Shown here piece by piece: positions 46,545-54,906 of a stretch of 64,000 nucleotides of DNA. Made by a program: the position numbers and the translations under genes. Source of the stretch: Acinetobacter guerrae (GTDB taxonomy: Bacteria > Pseudomonadota > Gammaproteobacteria > Pseudomonadales > Moraxellaceae). The DNA lies in NCBI RefSeq assembly GCF_009372255.1, contig NZ_LXGN01000034.1, forward strand, positions 241,401 to 305,400, read 5' to 3'. Below the pieces are notes generated by a model. That model was not told the DNA's origin and searched no databases. It worked only from the letters and a program-made list of their open reading frames with translations. The number at the start of each line of letters is the position of its first letter. The first letter of the stretch is position 1.

Positions 46545-47753
46545 TCATTTATGACAGGCCAATAATGGCTCAACTTTGAACTTAAGCTGGTACATGAGCC
46601 AAATAATGGTCATCATTAATATCACTGCAATAAAGAGCAAGGTGGTTATTACACCAACATACTCAATCAAATAACTCGAAAAAATAACTGGCCAAATGGT
46701 GCCCTGATAGGCAATCAATAAATAGCTGGAGAAAATCAACGGATTCTGTTCCTGCTCCATCATTTTGCCAATAAAGTAATACACCGCACTTAAAGAAAAA
46801 CCATGTCCCATTCCTGTCAATAAAATACTGAGTAATAAAAACCAGACTGTATGTTCGACTTGTGCCACGATAAGGCTGATTGTACCGAGTAATAAAGCAA
46901 CTAAGCCGGCATAAAACACATGTAATTCTTTGAAAGATTTACACAAAATTTGACTCAATACCGATACAAATAAAATAATTGAAATCGAGACACCCGTAAG
47001 TGTTGCTGAAGATTTGATGGGTAATTCTTGAATAAACGTACCTGCTAATGCAGCATATAAGCTAAAAGCACCGAAACTACACAGCGCTGATACACTACAT
47101 ACCCAGAAGACTTTACGTGAATTGATCTGTGGTAAAGCAAGTCCCTGTAATTTGAATAATGCAGTCCAATGCAGCTTTTTCTGAATGATCAATTTAGGTT
47201 TCACCCACAACACACTTATAAAAATTAGTGTTGAGAACAACATAATGAACCAATAAGGATCAGCCAAGGGCCGTGCAGTATGATCGGCAAATATTCCTCC
47301 CAATAACGGCCCCAATCCAAAACCCAACACAGTGATCATGGAGGTAATTTTTTCAGCCAATGCTTTATTGCGAAATGGGTATTGATCTTTCAGACCCACC
47401 ATTGCTGCTGTCGTAATTAAGCCAGAAGCTATTCCAATCAAGAATCGTGAAAAACCCAACAATCCAACTGAGGTTGCAAGTGCAGACAACATCAAACCTA
47501 GAATCGTAATAGCCAAACTTACTAGAATTACATGTTTATAGTGATAAATCGCATTCAACTTATTTAAAAATAATAATGAAAAAACGACACCGAACATGTA
47601 AGCAATAAAAATATAGCCAACTTGCGAGGTCGTAATGCCCCATTGCTGTTCATAAAGCGCATAGAGTGGACTAGCCAAAGCTGTACTTAAAGCAGCAAGG
47701 CACAGCGCAAAACTAATAATGCTGTATTGAATACCTGATTTTGGTGGCTGCAT
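46545..47753 (-). CDS. MFS transporter, probable efflux pump
   Basis: 402 aa with twelve predicted membrane segments. The first segment runs into a periplasmic stretch LASPLYALYEQQWGITTSQVGYIF, segment 4-5 has FSRFLIGIASGLITTAAMVG and segment 5 GFGLGPLLGGIFAD, which resembles the antiporter motif C region of drug exporters. It is divergent from a TetR-family repressor, the usual arrangement for an inducible exporter. The substrate is unknown. The 100-base shared gap has two copies of a TGAC-N5-GGTC element. Confidence 0.85.
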   Translation of the reverse strand: MQPPKSGIQYSIISFALCLAALSTALASPLYALYEQQWGITTSQVGYIFIAYMFGVVFSLLFLNKLNAIYHYKHVILVSLAITILGLMLSALATSVGLLGFSRFLIGIASGLITTAAMVGLKDQYPFRNKALAEKITSMITVLGFGLGPLLGGIFADHTARPLADPYWFIMLFSTLIFISVLWVKPKLIIQKKLHWTALFKLQGLALPQINSRKVFWVCSVSALCSFGAFSLYAALAGTFIQELPIKSSATLTGVSISIILFVSVLSQILCKSFKELHVFYAGLVALLLGTISLIVAQVEHTVWFLLLSILLTGMGHGFSLSAVYYFIGKMMEQEQNPLIFSSYLLIAYQGTIWPVIFSSYLIEYVGVITTLLFIAVILMMTIIWLMYQLKFKVEPLLACHK

Positions 47754-47767
47754 GGCTTAATCAAAAA

Positions 47768-47808
47768 TGACTTTTAGGTCGATTTTAATCAAATATGACC
47801 CAAAGGTC
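47768..47808. promoter_or_regulatory. Two TGAC-N5-GGTC operator elements
   Basis: TGACTTTTAGGTC (47768-47780) and TGACCCAAAGGTC (47796-47808) share arms and spacing, 28 bases apart. They sit between divergent efflux and TetR genes; the TetR product is the likely ligand. Confidence 0.65.
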
Positions 47809-47853
47809 AATTTATGTTAGACTCATATCCAAGTTTAGTAGCCCTAATAAGAT

Positions 47854-48477
47854 ATGAAAAAACCTAAAACACGTGGTCCTAGCCTTGAAAAAACGCAAGA
47901 AACTCGGAAAAAAGTGATCGATTCTGCTTTGCAATATTTTATTGAGGTTGGTTTTGCCCGAGCTAAAATTTCGGAAATAGCCAAAAAAGCCGAGTTGGGT
48001 AAGGGTACGATTTATTCTTATTTTGAAACAAAAGAGCATCTGTTTGAGGGGGTCATTGATGCACTGATCAATGATTCTTTTCGTCCTATTCAAGCCTCGG
48101 AAATTACACAGAATGAAACCGTTTATGACTTTATCTGTAACAATATCATACCCAGTGTTTTAACGCTTGAATCCACAGGCCGTGCCGATATGGCGCGATT
48201 AATTTTACGTGAGGGCAATAATTTCCCCCATATTCGTCAAACTTATGTAAATAAGATTTTTTTACCTATCCAGCGTGAGCTTGAACAATTAACAAGCCTT
48301 GCAGTACAACGTGGTGAGTTATGCATTGATATTAGCTCGCGACAATTTGCCTTGCTGATTGTAAGCCCTATGTGGATGAGCATGATTCATAATGGTATTT
48401 TAAGTCCAGACGAAAACTTACCCATGGTGTTACTTTTTAAGGAAAATCTCAAAATATTGTTTGCTCAATCACAATAA
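47854..48477 (+). CDS. TetR-family transcriptional repressor
   Basis: 207 aa. The N-terminal helix-turn-helix spans ~15-65: RKKVIDSALQYFIEVGFARAK, ISEIAKKAELGKGTIYSYFETKEHLFEGVI. The C-terminal ligand domain is diverse, as usual, and resembles the TetR_C group near MARLILREGNNFP. It presumably represses the divergent MFS exporter through the paired elements in the shared region and itself by feedback. The inducer is unknown. Confidence 0.9.
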   Translation: MKKPKTRGPSLEKTQETRKKVIDSALQYFIEVGFARAKISEIAKKAELGKGTIYSYFETKEHLFEGVIDALINDSFRPIQASEITQNETVYDFICNNIIPSVLTLESTGRADMARLILREGNNFPHIRQTYVNKIFLPIQRELEQLTSLAVQRGELCIDISSRQFALLIVSPMWMSMIHNGILSPDENLPMVLLFKENLKILFAQSQ

Positions 48478-48478
48478 G

Positions 48479-48509
48479 ACAGGAGAAATGTGATTTAACT
48501 TTCTCCTGT
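48479..48509. terminator. Hairpin between convergent TetR and porin genes
   Basis: ACAGGAGAAA (48479-48488) pairs with TTTCTCCTGT (48500-48509) around an 11-base loop. Short T runs on both strands; probable shared terminator. Confidence 0.65.
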
Positions 48510-48521
48510 TTAGATCAAGAT

Positions 48522-49868
48522 TTAAAAATTAAGCTTCATGATCAAGCCAGCAACCCAAGCGTTATCGACCTGTTTAACGCCACCAGGTTGATATACATAT
48601 TGGATATTGGGGCGCAGTGAAATGGCTGGTGACCATTGAAAATTATAGTTGAGTTCAATATTGAGTTCGGTGTGTTGAATAGGGCTATATAAAGGATTTG
48701 CATAGTCAGCTTGTGTAAGCTCTAAAAGCTGATTAGATGTATTCTGTCGTTCACGTACACGCTCATTGACATCGAAATGAGCAAAGCCCAACCCAACACT
48801 ATCATTTGGACGTCGATCAAAAGCGCCTTTGTACCAAAATGCGAGTTGTTGAGTAGTTTCCACAACCGTAGTGGCTTTGTCATTAAAAGTAAAATTTGCT
48901 GAAACAAATAAACCGCGCTTCGGATCGTTGTTACGTGCGATTAACTGTTGTTGCACATTCAGCCAAATGCTGTGCTTACTGTCATGCCATTTACGATTTA
49001 CAGCTTTAGCCTGTATTTCACCATTTTCATCCTTTTTGACATCTTTGGCTTCTGCTGTCGAAAGAAATGCACCTATTTTATATTCACCAGATAAGCCATT
49101 GAATAAATCCAGTTTAGGTTTCCATATCAACTCCACTGGAATCAAAGCCCCTTTACTTTCTTGCATATCCAGATTAAAACCATGTTTCTCTAATGCATTT
49201 TCAGGATTCACCTCATATATACCTGTACCCATCCACCATGTCGGTAAAAATTGATATTTAAAATTGATCCCCCATTGACTAACGGGACTGTTAAACCAGA
49301 TATCGCCTACTGTTTTGCCTAATTGTCCGCCGCACAACATTAAGTTCTGGAACTCGCATTGTGATGCATTAAAATCATCTGAAAGTCCCATACGACCAAA
49401 CTTAATTTGCAGGTGATTGTCTACAAAACCTTTTTTGATCCATGCATTGGTTAAACGCCATGATTGGCCTCGTCCATAAATCTCTTGCGCGCTACTAAAC
49501 TGCCCTGCTCTTGGATCACTTATTCGATCATTAGATAGAGATTGGCCATCACGTTTGGTAATTGTGATATTGGCCTGAGTATTGTCCCAATTTGCAATTT
49601 TCTCTAAATCTAATAAGGTTCCAAATGCCCATTGATTTGCATTAAATAATTTTTGTGAGTTGTTATAACCGCCAGATAGGTTTGTTGCGCTTTCATTTTG
49701 AAATGCAACATTAAATTGATAACCTTGTTGAGCTAATTCATTGCGTTTTCCATTCCAGTCACCCAAAATCCATTTTTGATCTTGAGCAAAGGGTTGAAAA
49801 GCCAAAACTGTGTGACTAGTAAATGTGACAGACAAAATCATGACCAATGGTGTTACTGAAAATTTCAT
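48522..49868 (-). CDS. OprB-family outer-membrane porin
   Basis: 448 aa with a signal peptide ending VLA. The mature start has the carbohydrate-selective porin signature WILGDWNGKRNELAQQGYQF. A beta barrel follows, with NITITKRDGQSL, LQIKFGRMGLSDDF and the C-terminal aromatic MKLNF. OprB-type porins admit sugars, and the Acinetobacter quinate porin QuiX belongs to this family, so an alicyclic acid is a reasonable cargo. It is the last gene of the module starting at the 53615 flavoprotein; 185 bases separate it from the transporter. Confidence 0.86.
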   Translation of the reverse strand: MKFSVTPLVMILSVTFTSHTVLAFQPFAQDQKWILGDWNGKRNELAQQGYQFNVAFQNESATNLSGGYNNSQKLFNANQWAFGTLLDLEKIANWDNTQANITITKRDGQSLSNDRISDPRAGQFSSAQEIYGRGQSWRLTNAWIKKGFVDNHLQIKFGRMGLSDDFNASQCEFQNLMLCGGQLGKTVGDIWFNSPVSQWGINFKYQFLPTWWMGTGIYEVNPENALEKHGFNLDMQESKGALIPVELIWKPKLDLFNGLSGEYKIGAFLSTAEAKDVKKDENGEIQAKAVNRKWHDSKHSIWLNVQQQLIARNNDPKRGLFVSANFTFNDKATTVVETTQQLAFWYKGAFDRRPNDSVGLGFAHFDVNERVRERQNTSNQLLELTQADYANPLYSPIQHTELNIELNYNFQWSPAISLRPNIQYVYQPGGVKQVDNAWVAGLIMKLNF

Positions 49869-49926
49869 GGATGCTGATCCTTAGCATACGATTGTTGTAT
49901 ATCTGATTGGCAGGAGCATTTGTAAA

Positions 49927-49989
49927 GCTTGATCATTCCTAAATCGTAGGCATGCACATACCCTTACCCGATCAACACAATGATCAAGC
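49927..49989. repeat. Inverted repeat upstream of the OprB porin
   Basis: GCTTGATCATT (49927-49937) and AATGATCAAGC (49979-49989) are perfect 11-base arms 41 bases apart; each arm contains the palindrome TGATCA. Could be paired regulator sites or an RNA stem in the transcript between transporter and porin genes. Confidence 0.5.
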
Positions 49990-50053
49990 CAATCGAGAGT
50001 TTTTAAAATGAATGGTCTGAGAGTCAAAATATTTTGAGCCTCAGCCTGTAAGG

Positions 50054-51418
50054 TTATTGTTGATCTAAACTCAAATGTCTATTAGTGACTTGGTTTACTC
50101 GTTTGGTTTTGGCGCCTTGAATTAAAACTGCAAGTCCAGAAAGTACTGCAGGAATCATGAGTAATGAAAACATAGTTGAAAATGGCATCCGTGAACTAAT
50201 CATTGCCGCACCTGCAAAGGCACTTAAAATTGCCCCAAAGCGGCCTATGCCATTCATCCAACTTGCGCCAGTTGCGCGCGCCGATGTTGGATAATATCCT
50301 GTTGCCAATGCACTAAGCCCCACCGAACCACCATTAAAAGCGAAGCCTAAAATCCATGCAAAGACACACATCAACACCATATCCTGATTGAAATGCCCAA
50401 GCCCAAAAGTCGCCAGTGCTCCAATCATCATGGCAATAAACAGAACTAAACGTGGACGATAACGATCCATACACCAACCTAGCGTAATACTGCCAATTGG
50501 CCCACCAATCTGGAAGAATGAAGTGACGATAGCGGCCTGAGAAATGCTGAAATGATTTGCCTTAATTAAGGTTGGTAACCAACTGCTGCACAAATAAATC
50601 AGGAATAATGCCATAAAATAGCTTATCCAAAGCATAATCGTGCCATAACGATATTTACTAGAGAGGATAAGGCTTAAACCAGTTTTTTCAGTTTTGACTT
50701 CATTTAAATAAATGTGTTGCGCTTCATAAGATTGTTTTGGAAAAAGCCGTTTTAAAACAGTTTTTATCCTCGCTTGTGGTAGTGAATGTTTGACTAAATA
50801 AGTAATAGATTCAGGCATTTTCCAATATAAAAATGGCACTAAAACTAACGGCAATATACCCCCGAGAATAAGCATACTGCGCCAGCCAAACTCTGGAATC
50901 ATCCATGCAGCTAGAAAACCACCAGCCGCAGCACCCAATGAAAACCCACAATAAGCGACAGTTACTGAAAAAGAACGGCGGTGATCAGGTGCATATTCAG
51001 AAGCCAGTGTTGCTGCATTGGGAGCAGCAGCGCCCGCACCTAATCCTGTTAGAAACCGATAAATGATTAAATGATTAATGTCGCTCGAAAAAGCCGTCAA
51101 TAGAGTGAAAATACCAAAGGCCAACACGCTTAAAATGAGGACTGGTTTTCGTCCAAATTTGTCTGAAAGTGGCCCTGAGACTAAAGCACCCACAGCAAGC
51201 CCAACCAAAGCCGCACTTAAAACAGGTGCTAGTTCTTGAGCACTAACACCCCATTCCTGAATAATTTGTGGAGCGATCAATCCCATAACCACCACATCCA
51301 GACCATCTAATGCAATAATCGCGAAACAGAAAAATAAAATAAGTTTTTGAACTGTACCCATTTTATTTTCGTTGAGTATTGTTTTTACATCCGTCCTTTG
51401 CATCTGACTTGTGCTCAT
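50054..51418 (-). CDS. MFS transporter, AAHS type (second copy)
   Basis: 454 aa, twelve predicted membrane segments. The AAHS signature reads IALDGLDVVVMGLIAP; GPLSDKFGRKPVL and YRFLTGLGAGAAAPNAATL follow. It is a paralogue of the transporter at 44105-45457, with the same length and layout, so the two modules probably import related but different acids. It lies 90 bases after the NIPSNAP gene with a strong hairpin between them, which may tune expression within the operon. Confidence 0.9.
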   Translation of the reverse strand: MSTSQMQRTDVKTILNENKMGTVQKLILFFCFAIIALDGLDVVVMGLIAPQIIQEWGVSAQELAPVLSAALVGLAVGALVSGPLSDKFGRKPVLILSVLAFGIFTLLTAFSSDINHLIIYRFLTGLGAGAAAPNAATLASEYAPDHRRSFSVTVAYCGFSLGAAAGGFLAAWMIPEFGWRSMLILGGILPLVLVPFLYWKMPESITYLVKHSLPQARIKTVLKRLFPKQSYEAQHIYLNEVKTEKTGLSLILSSKYRYGTIMLWISYFMALFLIYLCSSWLPTLIKANHFSISQAAIVTSFFQIGGPIGSITLGWCMDRYRPRLVLFIAMMIGALATFGLGHFNQDMVLMCVFAWILGFAFNGGSVGLSALATGYYPTSARATGASWMNGIGRFGAILSAFAGAAMISSRMPFSTMFSLLMIPAVLSGLAVLIQGAKTKRVNQVTNRHLSLDQQ

Positions 51419-51447
51419 TAGATTCTCCTGAGAAAAGCACGAAGTGA

Positions 51448-51484
51448 CCCTTCGGTATTTTTCTCAAAATACCGTTCCTTAAGG
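51448..51484 (-). other. Intra-operon stem-loop between NIPSNAP and transporter genes
   Basis: CGGTATTTT/AAAATACCG (51453-51461, 51466-51474) is a perfect 9-bp stem with a 4-base loop, inside an outer CCCTT/AAGGG pairing. No T run follows on the minus strand, so it is more likely a processing or stability element than a terminator. Confidence 0.5.
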
Positions 51485-51508
51485 GCGTTTTTTAACTAAG
51501 CTGTTATG

Positions 51509-51841
51509 TTAAGGTGTGCGTAAAGCGGTTAAATGCACAGGTTTAACAATTTGATTGACTTGTGAGATCACCAATCCCTCCGATGCTTTTAAATAAATCT
51601 GAAATTCGGGATCGGTATCTCGAGCATGACTCCGTTTTTCATAATCATCCAGACTGTCATAGCCCCATAAATGCACCACCTGATTTAATGCCCCAATACT
51701 GGTGACATAGAAACCAAGAGGTTCACCCAAGTGTTTCTTTAAAACTGGCATGGCCAATTGATCGAACACTTCGAGAAATTTAGGCATACAACGCGGTGTA
51801 ATGTTATAGATGCGATGATCTACAATCGGTTTATGAAACAT
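51509..51841 (-). CDS. Single-domain NIPSNAP-family protein
   Basis: 110 aa, one ferredoxin-like NIPSNAP domain: DHRIYNITPRCMPKFLEVFDQ, LGFYVTSIGALNQVVHLWGYDSLDDYEKR and RDTDPEFQIYLK. It overlaps the upstream flavoprotein gene by 11 bases, the same pairing seen in the first island where a two-domain NIPSNAP overlaps a flavoprotein by 4. The repeated coupling suggests that this small protein assists the dehydrogenase or handles its product. Confidence 0.82.
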   Translation of the reverse strand: MFHKPIVDHRIYNITPRCMPKFLEVFDQLAMPVLKKHLGEPLGFYVTSIGALNQVVHLWGYDSLDDYEKRSHARDTDPEFQIYLKASEGLVISQVNQIVKPVHLTALRTP

Positions 51842-53615
51842 GGTACGCCTCCTCCATGAGCTGGCTATTTACGGACTGTTTCTGTTTAGAAAGTAATAAG
51901 CCCTGACCACCCTTTGCTAAATCAGCAATATGCGACCCTGTGATATAACCAAAAGTCATAATTGGTCCAAGTGTAATGCCAGCTCCTGGATAATTCCCTC
52001 CCATAATGCTGGCACGATCATTCCCGACCGCATATAAACCACCAATTTTTTGATTGGACTGATCGAGAACTTCGCCTGTTACTGCGGTGCAGATTCCATC
52101 AAAAGTTCCCAAATCCCCCATAAACACTTTGACAGCATAAAAGGGACCTTGTTCAATCGGCGCCACACATGGATTTGGTTTATGTTCTGCATCAGCAAGA
52201 TAACGGTTAAAAGAAGTAGAACCACGATGAAATTCAGGATCTTGACCTTTCACTGCGTCTATATTGTAACGCTCTACCGTTTTAACGAGCATATTGGCAT
52301 CAATTCCAGCCTGCTGAGCTAAATCTTCCAGATGATTGCCTTTGATCAAATATCCTTTTTTTATTAATGAGCTTAATGGCATAGGTGCGGGCTTGGCATA
52401 TCCCAAACCATATTTACTTATGGTCTTTTGATCACAAATTAGCCACATTGCCGTTTCATCAAATTGTTCACAAGCACGAAATAAATCTGCACCAACATCA
52501 TGATATGAATTTGATTCATTGGTAAAACGCTTACCATTTTTCAAAACCCCAATGATGCCAGGTTTATAGCGATCCAATAAATGTGGAAATACTCCAAAAC
52601 CATCTGCATACGGAACCTTAGAAACCGGCATCCATGCAGAAGTATCTTCATATTTAATATCCACGATTCCTCCTACTGATTCAGCCAAACGACAACCATC
52701 TCCCGTATTGGTTTTTGGAACAGGTGAAATATGTTCACCCCCACGTTTGATATGTGGATAAGCCTGTTTTAATCGTTCAATATCATGTGAAAAACCACCA
52801 CAGGCCAATACCACACCATGCTTCGATTTGATTTGAGATAAATGCTGCTGATGTTTAACTTTTACGCCTGTCACTGTCCCCTTTTCAGAAATTAACGCCT
52901 GAACAGCAGTATCGGTATAAATCGGAATATTTAGATCAAATGCAGACTTTGCTAAACGTGCAGCCAAAGCATTACCACTGGTAACATTAGTTCCTCTTCC
53001 ATAACGTGCTAATTCTTTTAAGTGAATTGCCAGTCGTTTCGCCACGTACATAAAGGAAGTAAAGGACTTGGTTGCATTAAAAAAATGCTTCAAATCGGCA
53101 TTGGATGAATTAAACATCATTCCAATAAAAGTAATGGTTTTGAGGGGGGGACGTAGGCGTTTCATGTTGTCACCCAAACCACGAATATCATAAGGAACAG
53201 CCAACACTGAACGGCCGATATCCATACCTCCTGGTGCATCAGGATGATAATCTGGATATAAAGTTGGAATAAATTTTACCGTAGTCTCTTTTTCAAAAAA
53301 CTTTAACATTTCAGGTGCGTAGTCTAGAAATGCATTTACTGCATCGTCATTGAAAAATTGTTTAGTTTCATGCTTTAAATACGTAAGTGCAGCCTCACGA
53401 CTGTCGTGTATACCGTTTTGTTTAGCATGATGATTATTAGGAATCCACAGCACTCCACCAGAAAAAGCCGTTGTACCTCCAAAGACCTGATCTTTTTCCA
53501 ATACAATTACATTTAAGCCTTTTTTTCTGGCAGTAATGGCAGTCGATAAACCACCAGCCCCTGCACCGACAACGATTAAATCACATTCAAGCTGTTCGGA
53601 TAATGGTATATTCAT
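51831..53615 (-). CDS. FAD-dependent dehydrogenase, ketosteroid-dehydrogenase-like (third)
   Basis: 594 aa. FAD motif VVGAGAGGLSTAITARKKG (residues 16-34), then GGTTAFSGGVLWIPNNHHA, GVVLACGGFSHD and a C-terminal YAVGNDRASIMGGNYPGAGITLGPIMTFGYI. It is closest in layout to the flavoprotein at 40625-42403 (same GGTTA-SGG-LWIPN text). A conserved Tyr appears in QGPFYAVKVFMGDLG. Probably desaturates a ring ketone; substrate unknown. First gene of its operon, with a ~300-base upstream region that may hold the operator of the PcaU-like regulator. Confidence 0.85.
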   Translation of the reverse strand: MNIPLSEQLECDLIVVGAGAGGLSTAITARKKGLNVIVLEKDQVFGGTTAFSGGVLWIPNNHHAKQNGIHDSREAALTYLKHETKQFFNDDAVNAFLDYAPEMLKFFEKETTVKFIPTLYPDYHPDAPGGMDIGRSVLAVPYDIRGLGDNMKRLRPPLKTITFIGMMFNSSNADLKHFFNATKSFTSFMYVAKRLAIHLKELARYGRGTNVTSGNALAARLAKSAFDLNIPIYTDTAVQALISEKGTVTGVKVKHQQHLSQIKSKHGVVLACGGFSHDIERLKQAYPHIKRGGEHISPVPKTNTGDGCRLAESVGGIVDIKYEDTSAWMPVSKVPYADGFGVFPHLLDRYKPGIIGVLKNGKRFTNESNSYHDVGADLFRACEQFDETAMWLICDQKTISKYGLGYAKPAPMPLSSLIKKGYLIKGNHLEDLAQQAGIDANMLVKTVERYNIDAVKGQDPEFHRGSTSFNRYLADAEHKPNPCVAPIEQGPFYAVKVFMGDLGTFDGICTAVTGEVLDQSNQKIGGLYAVGNDRASIMGGNYPGAGITLGPIMTFGYITGSHIADLAKGGQGLLLSKQKQSVNSQLMEEAYHVS

Positions 53616-53876
53616 AGTGTCACTCCTTGCGACAGTTGCATACGTTCATTCGCCTGAGCGATGAAGGCTTCACAATCCTGCTGTGATATCCAGAACGTTT
53701 TTTCTTTTTATTAAACTACTGAGCAAACTTAATTCCGACCAGATCACTTTGTTCTTATTCAGGCGATGATCGCGCAAATCAACCTTATATCGTGCATTGT
53801 TTATAAAAACGGCAGCCAATTATTATTTTTATTAAATATTTTAAAAAACAATAAATTAAAATTTATATATAAAAAA
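53616..53876. other. Upstream region of the second flavoprotein operon
   Basis: No gene. It contains TCGCCTGA near 53652 and its complement TCAGGCGA at 53758-53765, and the palindrome GCGATGATCGC at 53763-53773, which are candidate regulator sites. The right-hand part is almost pure A/T. Confidence 0.45.
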
Positions 53877-53895
53877 AGCGTTCATTAAGAACGCT
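53870..53895 (-). terminator. Terminator of the PcaU-like regulator gene
   Basis: On the minus strand AGCGTTC, loop TTAAT and GAACGCT form a 7-bp stem followed by a run of T (plus-strand A run at 53871-53877). Confidence 0.85.
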
Positions 53896-53914
53896 CTTAT
53901 AAGCTCAATCAGAG

Positions 53915-54721
53915 TTAAATCATGTCCCGAATTTCTTTAGCAGCTTCTTGCAACATGGGTAAAACCGTATTGACTAGATAGTGGTCGTTCACTTTACTCA
54001 TCGGAGCCACTGCATTGAGTCCTGCTACGATATCACCCATTTGGTTAACAATCGGAATCGCAATCGCAGTGACCCCCAATTCATATTCTTCAGCAGAAAT
54101 ACAGTAGCCATTCATTTTAATCATATCCAATGCTGCTAAAAAAGCCTCCTCCTCGGTATAGGTATAAGCAGTAAATCGCTTTAAACCATATAACCTGATC
54201 CAGTTCTTTTGTTCTTCAAGTGATTTATGTGCCAGTAAAATTTTACCTGTCGATGAAGCATGTGCTGGAATACGATTGCCTAAATGAATTCCAAATGGGC
54301 TTATTCGGAAGTTGGCATTTTGTGGGACACTTCGGGCAATTGGAACGACCTCGTAGCTATCCTGTACCACGACTGAAAATACGAGTGAGGTTTTTTCGGA
54401 TAAATGATTTAGAACAGACTGTGCAACTTTTGGTAAATGTGCGGTACTGAGAAAAGCCCCTGAAAACTTTAAGACTTTATGAGTGAGCCAATAAAAATAA
54501 TCATCACTGTCTAAGTAGCCCAGAAATTTGAGGGTCTTTAAATAACGGCGCGCCGCAGTTCGGGTAATATCTGTACGCTCTGCAACCTGAGTCACATTGA
54601 GGCGCTGGCGGTCTGTGCCAAATGCTTCAAGAATACTCAGCCCTTTTGCCAGACCTGCAATATAGTCATCGTATTTAATAGTTTCTTGTGAAAGATCATG
54701 TTGAATAATTTGATCCCGCAT
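53915..54721 (-). CDS. IclR-family regulator, PcaU/PobR-like
   Basis: 268 aa. The DNA-binding part DDYIAGLAKGLSILEAFGTDRQRLNVTQVAERTDITRTAARRYLK, interrupted here only for reading, matches in pattern the Acinetobacter PcaU/PobR activators, which respond to protocatechuate or 4-hydroxybenzoate. The effector domain has IPAHASSTGKILLAH and GYCISAEEYELGVTAIAIPI. It lies upstream of the flavoprotein operon on the same strand, behind its own terminator, and is divergent from an SDR gene 185 bases away. It is the likely regulator of both; an aromatic or alicyclic acid ligand is inferred. Confidence 0.88.
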   Translation of the reverse strand: MRDQIIQHDLSQETIKYDDYIAGLAKGLSILEAFGTDRQRLNVTQVAERTDITRTAARRYLKTLKFLGYLDSDDYFYWLTHKVLKFSGAFLSTAHLPKVAQSVLNHLSEKTSLVFSVVVQDSYEVVPIARSVPQNANFRISPFGIHLGNRIPAHASSTGKILLAHKSLEEQKNWIRLYGLKRFTAYTYTEEEAFLAALDMIKMNGYCISAEEYELGVTAIAIPIVNQMGDIVAGLNAVAPMSKVNDHYLVNTVLPMLQEAAKEIRDMI

Positions 54722-54906
54722 TTTTTTTCCTTGTCATTCCCTGTCCGATATTCGCTCAGTATGTCTGAAGATCGTCTAAAATCACAGCCATGATCTAGAG
54801 CAAAAATAACTAAGCACGTAATTTAAAGATAAGGAACACATCAGAATCAGAGCATGTATGCCATGCACATCGCTTCGATCAGAATTTGGAATTAAGGAAT
54901 CGTATT

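Noticed and set aside
51448..51484. Hairpin as a terminator ending the flavoprotein-NIPSNAP transcript
   Set aside because: No T run follows on the minus strand and the next gene starts only 30 bases further, so read-through is more likely; kept as a stem-loop only.
53670..53690. TTCACA-N-TGTGATAT as a cyclic-AMP receptor site
   Set aside because: The half-sites are in reversed order (TCACA...TGTGA instead of TGTGA...TCACA), so it is not a CRP-type site.
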